In this document: positions 60,711 through 64,000 of the stretch, in pieces
How the letters are laid out: each line of letters opens with the position of its first letter
Numbering within the stretch: the first letter of the stretch is position 1
Source: Candidatus Wallbacteria bacterium
GTDB taxonomy: Bacteria; Muiribacteriota; UBA6191; JACPRK01
Assembly: GCA_016213845.1 (NCBI GenBank)
Contig: JACQZN010000037.1
Location: 44,603 to 108,602 of the forward strand
Length of the DNA stretch: 64,000 bases
Direction: 5' to 3'
Program-made: the position numbers and the translations under genes
The notes under the pieces: generated by a model
Database searches by the model: none
What the model saw: only the letters and a program-made list of their open reading frames with translations
Told to the model about the DNA's origin: nothing

Positions 60711-60866
60711 TCAGGCTCCGATCGCCGCGGCCTGGGCCTCGTCGGACTGGAGCTGGCGCATGAGGGCGAGCATCCGGCGCCGCGCGCCGGCGAAGCTCGA
60801 GCGGGCCAGCAGGAACCGGAACCGGGCGCCGGATGAACCGGTGTCCGTGTGGTCGGGAGAGCTCAT
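60711..60866 (-). CDS. Small Arg-rich protein (51 residues)
   Basis: ATG 60866 follows a strong GGAGGTCC ribosome site. The product has 51 residues with a Ser/Thr-rich start and an Arg/Leu/Ala-rich helical end ('FRFLLARSSFAGARRRMLALM'). It lies between the tetR-like gene and the nitroreductase gene, and directly downstream of the operator palindrome at 60914. Its function is unknown; a short amphipathic regulator or membrane peptide is possible. Confidence 0.5.
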   Translation of the reverse strand: MSSPDHTDTGSSGARFRFLLARSSFAGARRRMLALMRQLQSDEAQAAAIGA

Positions 60867-60913
60867 GACGGAAGGACCTCCTGTGGCCGCCGGACCCGAC
60901 GGCGGCGCAGTTG

Positions 60914-60929
60914 AGTAGACCGGTCTACT
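60914..60929. promoter_or_regulatory. Operator palindrome AGTAGACCGGTCTACT
   Basis: A perfect 16-bp palindrome centred at 60921/60922, 48 bp before the start of the small Arg-rich gene and downstream of tetR. The TAGACC/GGTCTA half-sites resemble the NemR box of enterobacteria. It probably overlaps the promoter of the small protein-nitroreductase-pirin genes. Confidence 0.7.
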
Positions 60930-60970
60930 AGTTACCATTGCCTTGTCGAAGGAATCGTCGCCCATCCTGT

Positions 60971-61567
60971 TCACCGGACAAGCACCTGGCCGAACAGCAC
61001 GTCGATGAACTGCTTCATCGGCTCCACCGAGCGGGCCACCTTGGAGCGCAGGATGGCGCCCTCCCACCCCGAGAGGATGAAGCCCGCCAGCTTCTCCGGG
61101 TCCGCCTTGGCCGAGAGCTCCTTGCGCTTGCGTGCCTCGGCCAGGCAGCCGGCCAGGCACGCCTTCCAGCGCGAGAACACTTCCTCGAGCCGATGGCGGA
61201 ACTTCTCGTTCTGATGGGCCAGCTCCTGGCCCAGGTCGCCGAGAAGACACCCCTGCTTGCAGCACTTGCCGTCGACGGCGGCCAGGCCCGCCTCGAGGTA
61301 GTTGCGGATGCGCGCCAGCGGCCGGACCGAGGCATCCGACATGCAGGCCTCGAGGGGACCGAACATCTGTTCGGCGACGTCGTCGATGACCGCCAGTCCG
61401 AAGTCTTCCTTGCTGGGGAAGTAGTAGTAGAACGAACCCTTCGGCACGCGCGCCTTCTTCAGCACCGCCTCGATGCCGGTCTTGGCGAAGCCCCCGCGAA
61501 TCATCAGCTCGCCGCCGATCTTCACGATCTCCGCCCGCTTGTTCTCCCGGGTCACTTGCGCTGCCAC
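60971..61567 (-). CDS. TetR family regulator, NemR/AcuR-like
   Basis: 198 residues from GTG 61567. The N-terminal helix-turn-helix is canonical: 'IVKIGGELMIRGGFAKTGIEAVLKKARVPKGSFYYYFPSKEDF'. The C-terminal domain contains 'GKCCKQGCLLGDLGQELA' near 99-116; the Cys in the Gly-Cys-Leu motif is shared with NemR-type regulators, where cysteines sense electrophiles. It likely represses itself and the downstream genes through the two TAGACC-containing sites. Confidence 0.85.
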   Translation of the reverse strand: MAAQVTRENKRAEIVKIGGELMIRGGFAKTGIEAVLKKARVPKGSFYYYFPSKEDFGLAVIDDVAEQMFGPLEACMSDASVRPLARIRNYLEAGLAAVDGKCCKQGCLLGDLGQELAHQNEKFRHRLEEVFSRWKACLAGCLAEARKRKELSAKADPEKLAGFILSGWEGAILRSKVARSVEPMKQFIDVLFGQVLVR

Positions 61568-61593
61568 CGCCTCGTCGTTCGTCGAGCGTAATA

Positions 61594-61610
61594 ATAGACC
61601 GGTCGTCTAG
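61594..61610. promoter_or_regulatory. Second TAGACC-GGTC operator upstream of tetR
   Basis: TAATAGACCGGTCGTCTAG lies 27 bp before the TetR start. GACCGGTC is a perfect palindrome, and the outer TAG/CTA are one base offset relative to the site at 60914. It fits autoregulation by the same TetR protein. Confidence 0.6.
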
Positions 61611-61728
61611 TAAACCGCAACTTTTTTCTCGAGGGACCCTTCAGTGACGCACCCAGGCCAGGACGTCGAGGCGGTCCCTCGAGGGCTGGGACAGGCGCAG
61701 CTCCGCGGCGAACGCGCCCGGCCCGGCG

Positions 61729-62733
61729 CTACTTCCCGAAGTCGGGGGCGGAGCGGTCGCGAGTGAAGTCGCGGCCGAAGGAGCTCTGCTCGCGGCGGGC
61801 GCTTTCGCCGGCCCCCAGGCCGTCGACGACGATCTTGCCGCGCACGAGCGTTGCCGCGGTCACCGAGAATGCGAACTGGCCCGGGACCTGGGCGCAGATG
61901 CGAGCGACGGCGTCCTTGAATCGGTCGGTGATCGCCTCGTCGACCTTGCCCTCGATGATGCCGCGCACGTGGCGCGGAACGTTGCCTTCGTAGAGGACGA
62001 TCCGCTGGCGGTACTGGATGGCGCCGTCCACGGCCGAAATCGAGCCCGCAGTCCAGACCTGCTTGCTGGCGGTGGCGTCGATCGCCAGGAGCCCGGCCGG
62101 TCCGCCTGGGGTCCGGCACTGCACGTGCGTCGAGTCGCCGTCGGTCTCGATGGACGTGAACCCGGCCGCCGCGAGCTCCTCGGCCAGCCACTTTCGGCTC
62201 GCTTCAGGGTCGACGGGCAAGGTCACTGAGCTGCCCGGGGCGCAGTACCAGACGCGCGCGTCGTCGCCGGAGACGTCCTCGGCGGCCAGTACGAGATGGA
62301 TGTACGGGAGGCCGACGATGCGGCCCTCGCGAACGTCGGCGACGAGCTCGCAGGCAAGCGGGAAGTCGGCGATGACCACGCTCTGGCCACGCAACCGGAT
62401 GGAGGCGCCGAAGCCGTCGACGTCCGTGATCCGCACCAGGCGCCACCCGCCCGAGCGGACTCGCGGATTGGCCTCGAAGGCCGTCGTGAACGCCAGGATG
62501 GCGTCCCGGATGCGGGCGATGGCCTGAGGGTCGTCGATCCCGGCGCGAGGCAGCGCTGAGGAGAGCTGGCGCGCCAGCGCGTTCGAGACGACCGGCCGCG
62601 AGCCGCCCTCTGGCCGGGCCTCGCCGGTCACCTCGACGCCGTCGAAGCCCGGCTCGCTTTCGCCGCCCCTGGCCGGATGGGAGCAGAGCGCAAGCAGAAC
62701 GAGGCACGCCAACGCCGATCGCATCATCGACAT
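61729..62733 (-). CDS. Exported protein of unknown function
   Basis: 334 residues from ATG 62733 (nearby ATGs at 62727 and 62724). Residues 1-23 look like a signal peptide. The body has a long beta-rich region ('GFGASIRLRGQSVVIADFPLACELVADVREGRIVGLPYIHLVLAAED') and 'GSISAVDGAIQYRQRIVLYEG', then helices. The Arg/Ser/Phe-rich tail is probably disordered. Three Cys may form disulfides. No family is recognised. It has no operon partner. Confidence 0.6.
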   Translation of the reverse strand: MSMMRSALACLVLLALCSHPARGGESEPGFDGVEVTGEARPEGGSRPVVSNALARQLSSALPRAGIDDPQAIARIRDAILAFTTAFEANPRVRSGGWRLVRITDVDGFGASIRLRGQSVVIADFPLACELVADVREGRIVGLPYIHLVLAAEDVSGDDARVWYCAPGSSVTLPVDPEASRKWLAEELAAAGFTSIETDGDSTHVQCRTPGGPAGLLAIDATASKQVWTAGSISAVDGAIQYRQRIVLYEGNVPRHVRGIIEGKVDEAITDRFKDAVARICAQVPGQFAFSVTAATLVRGKIVVDGLGAGESARREQSSFGRDFTRDRSAPDFGK

Positions 62734-62912
62734 AACTACCTGTCCGACCGCCCCAGGGTTGCGTGAGCGGGTCTTGTAACCCAGGTTACCGACGGTACCA
62801 ACTTTTTTTTGATCCTCCAGCAGGTCGAAAGGCGGAACCCAGGGGTTCGTGGCAGCATGAGCTGTGGACCGGCGGGTAGCTGGGCCCGGTAGCGGTTCGA
62901 GGGAGAGTCGAG

Positions 62913-63335
62913 ATGGGAAGACTGACTGTTTGCCTGCTGCTGGTGCTCTCGATGGCGTGGATCGCTCCGCGCCCGGCGGAGGCCTTCATCTTGAACGGCT
63001 GGGAGGAGATCCTGATCAAGGCCCACGAGTTCCCGGACACCGACGAGTACCGCAGCAAGCGGCACGACTCGCACATGGACTTGGGCTATCTGTTCAAGCA
63101 ACAGATCTTTCTCGGCATGCCGATCTGGGCCAGTCCGCAGGGCTGGGTCCTGCTCATCAAGAACAAGCCCGACGCTTTCATCAGGCTCGAGGGCGACGAC
63201 AAGGACCTGTTCTTGGAGCAGGCCGGCAACCCGCCTGTGCCCAAGCTGTCGTTCACCAGCCAGTACCTCGGGTGGGTCGTCTTCGGGCCGCTCTTGTTGC
63301 TGGGCGCCTACCGCAAGTTCGCTCCCCAAGCCTGA
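62913..63335 (+). CDS. Small exported membrane-anchored protein
   Basis: 140 residues from ATG 62913 (a GAGGGAGAG stretch upstream). Residues 1-24 are a signal peptide, and a C-terminal membrane helix lies near 116-132 ('WVVFGPLLLLGAYRKF'). The middle is charged: 'EFPDTDEYRSKRHDSHMDLGYLFKQQIF'. It is probably exported and anchored by the C-terminal helix. No known family. Confidence 0.6.
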   Translation: MGRLTVCLLLVLSMAWIAPRPAEAFILNGWEEILIKAHEFPDTDEYRSKRHDSHMDLGYLFKQQIFLGMPIWASPQGWVLLIKNKPDAFIRLEGDDKDLFLEQAGNPPVPKLSFTSQYLGWVVFGPLLLLGAYRKFAPQA

Positions 63336-63356
63336 GCCGGGAGCCCGGTTCAGCCG

Positions 63357-63746
63357 CTAGTGCACAGGCAGGAATCGGGAAACCGTCGAGCCGGCTAGCG
63401 CTCCGGCGAACGCGGCCGGGAGTCCGATGATGCCGCAGAGGATCAGTCCCAGCGGCCAGAGATTCGGTATCGTCGCTGGTGTCACCGCGAAGAAGAGCAG
63501 GAACCCGGCGGGCAGCCCAAGACCGGCAAGGGTAGCCAGCCGCCAGGACCGTTCGGGCAGCCGGGTCGCGAGCACGGCTGCAAGGCAGAACATCCCGCCG
63601 AGCCAGATCTCGTACGACAGCGCGATGTCGAACGGGTCGACGGGCCGCCCGTGCCGCAGCGGCTTCGAGTAAGCGAGCAACATGGGAGTGATGCCGATCA
63701 GTGTCCCGAGTCCCAGCGACCAGGCAGCTCCGGGGGATTTCAGCAT
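63357..63746 (-). CDS. Small membrane protein of unknown function
   Basis: 129 residues from ATG 63746 (AAGGTGGG upstream). Four hydrophobic segments lie near residues 8-25, 44-62, 71-90 and 95-115. Few charges. No motif is recognised. It is convergent with the exported protein gene at 62913, whose stop lies 21 bp away. Confidence 0.6.
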   Translation of the reverse strand: MLKSPGAAWSLGLGTLIGITPMLLAYSKPLRHGRPVDPFDIALSYEIWLGGMFCLAAVLATRLPERSWRLATLAGLGLPAGFLLFFAVTPATIPNLWPLGLILCGIIGLPAAFAGALAGSTVSRFLPVH

Positions 63747-63878
63747 GTCGCGCCCACCTTTCCTCGATTGAGTTGACGGCCTCGAACGGTTGCCGCGGAT
63801 AGACAATGGCTTTGCCACAACTCCCTCGGAGTGAGCCGGCGAGTGCCGCGGTAGTTTTCCTAGGAGCGCGTCGGGGAA

Positions 63879-63932
63879 AAACAAACAGGGAACAGGGAAC
63901 CGGGGACCGGGAACAGGCAACGGAAAACTGAA
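63879..63932. repeat. GGGAACAGG-type degenerate repeat patch
   Basis: AACAGGGAACAGGGAACCGGGGACCGGGAACAGGCAACGG, with 7-8 bp periodicity, lies in the gap beyond the last gene. It is the same class of short, degenerate, intergenic repeat but with a different base unit. The remaining sequence to 64000 shows nothing I can name. Confidence 0.55.
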
Positions 63933-64000
63933 CCTGTCCGTTCGATTCCCGAATTCCTGTTCTCTGCTACCTCTATCCCTTTCCCGGTTTGGGTTCCGTC

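Overview
The window is about 64 kb of very GC-rich, densely coded chromosomal DNA from an uncultivated-looking Gram-negative bacterium. Signal peptides, lipoboxes, multiheme-type periplasmic cytochromes, a PQQ-type sugar dehydrogenase and type IV pilin-like proteins point to a two-membrane cell. The futalosine-type MqnD, a HemQ-like protein, an acidobacterial-style VWA protein and dockerin-like repeats fit Acidobacteriota or Planctomycetota best, but nothing here (no 16S rRNA) fixes the phylum. No plasmid, phage, CRISPR or transposase gene is visible; the mobile-looking DNA consists of short non-coding repeats.

Layout. 1-6.3 kb (minus strand): the end-truncated gene of a secreted glycosidase-like protein, a membrane fatty acid desaturase, a PAC2-family protein, a YyaL/DUF255 thioredoxin protein fused to a DsbD-type domain, and a TVP38-type membrane protein. 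Two long perfect palindromes sit in the first gaps. 6.3-10.4 kb (plus): three pseudopilin-like genes, a cupin, mqnD and a His/Cys-rich lipoprotein. 10.5-14.3 kb (minus): HemQ-like protein, VWA protein, a zinc-ribbon/Pro-rich/NlpC-like protein that lacks its catalytic residues, and a tandem universal stress protein. A third palindrome lies in the divergent gap before an M23 peptidase gene. 15.3-20.8 kb: a STAS protein with two MshEN-like repeats (minus), then a plus-strand run of mostly unknown genes including a secreted HExxH protease, a half-size UPF0016 transporter and a secreted legumain-like protease.

20.9-31.7 kb (minus): a secreted protein with Gly-aromatic-Asp pentad repeats, an orphan LolD-like ATPase, the NAD(P)HX repair enzyme, the clpX-clpP-tig protein quality-control block, four tRNA genes (Gly, Leu, Arg, His) and a secreted TPR protein. 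31.8-41.1 kb: a small unknown gene, a CstA-type carbon-starvation transporter, a DedA protein, an adjacent BolA/CGFS-glutaredoxin pair, trpS, and a periplasmic redox block (two di-heme proteins and a PQQ-type sugar dehydrogenase). 41.2-47.2 kb (plus): a cation/proton antiporter, then argH-argF'-argB-deacetylase. Together these form the N-acetylcitrulline route to arginine.

47.2-64 kb: two overlapping membrane-protein genes, then a two-gene minus-strand operon whose second gene encodes a 2774-residue secreted protein mixing cohesin-like, dockerin-like, PKD-like and PPC domains. Upstream of it is a CARDB protein that shares its C-terminal domain. Next come a nucleotidyltransferase-like gene with an apparently frameshifted small partner, and a TetR/NemR-like regulon (TetR, a 51-residue protein, nitroreductase, pirin) with two matching TAGACC-GGTC operator sites. 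Three unknown exported or membrane proteins close the window.

The most unusual features are the three long palindromes whose outer arms differ in sequence but stay perfectly complementary, the many intergenic patches of degenerate 7-9 bp repeats, the cohesin/dockerin giant with its partner, the inactive NlpC/P60 domain and the STAS-MshEN fusion.
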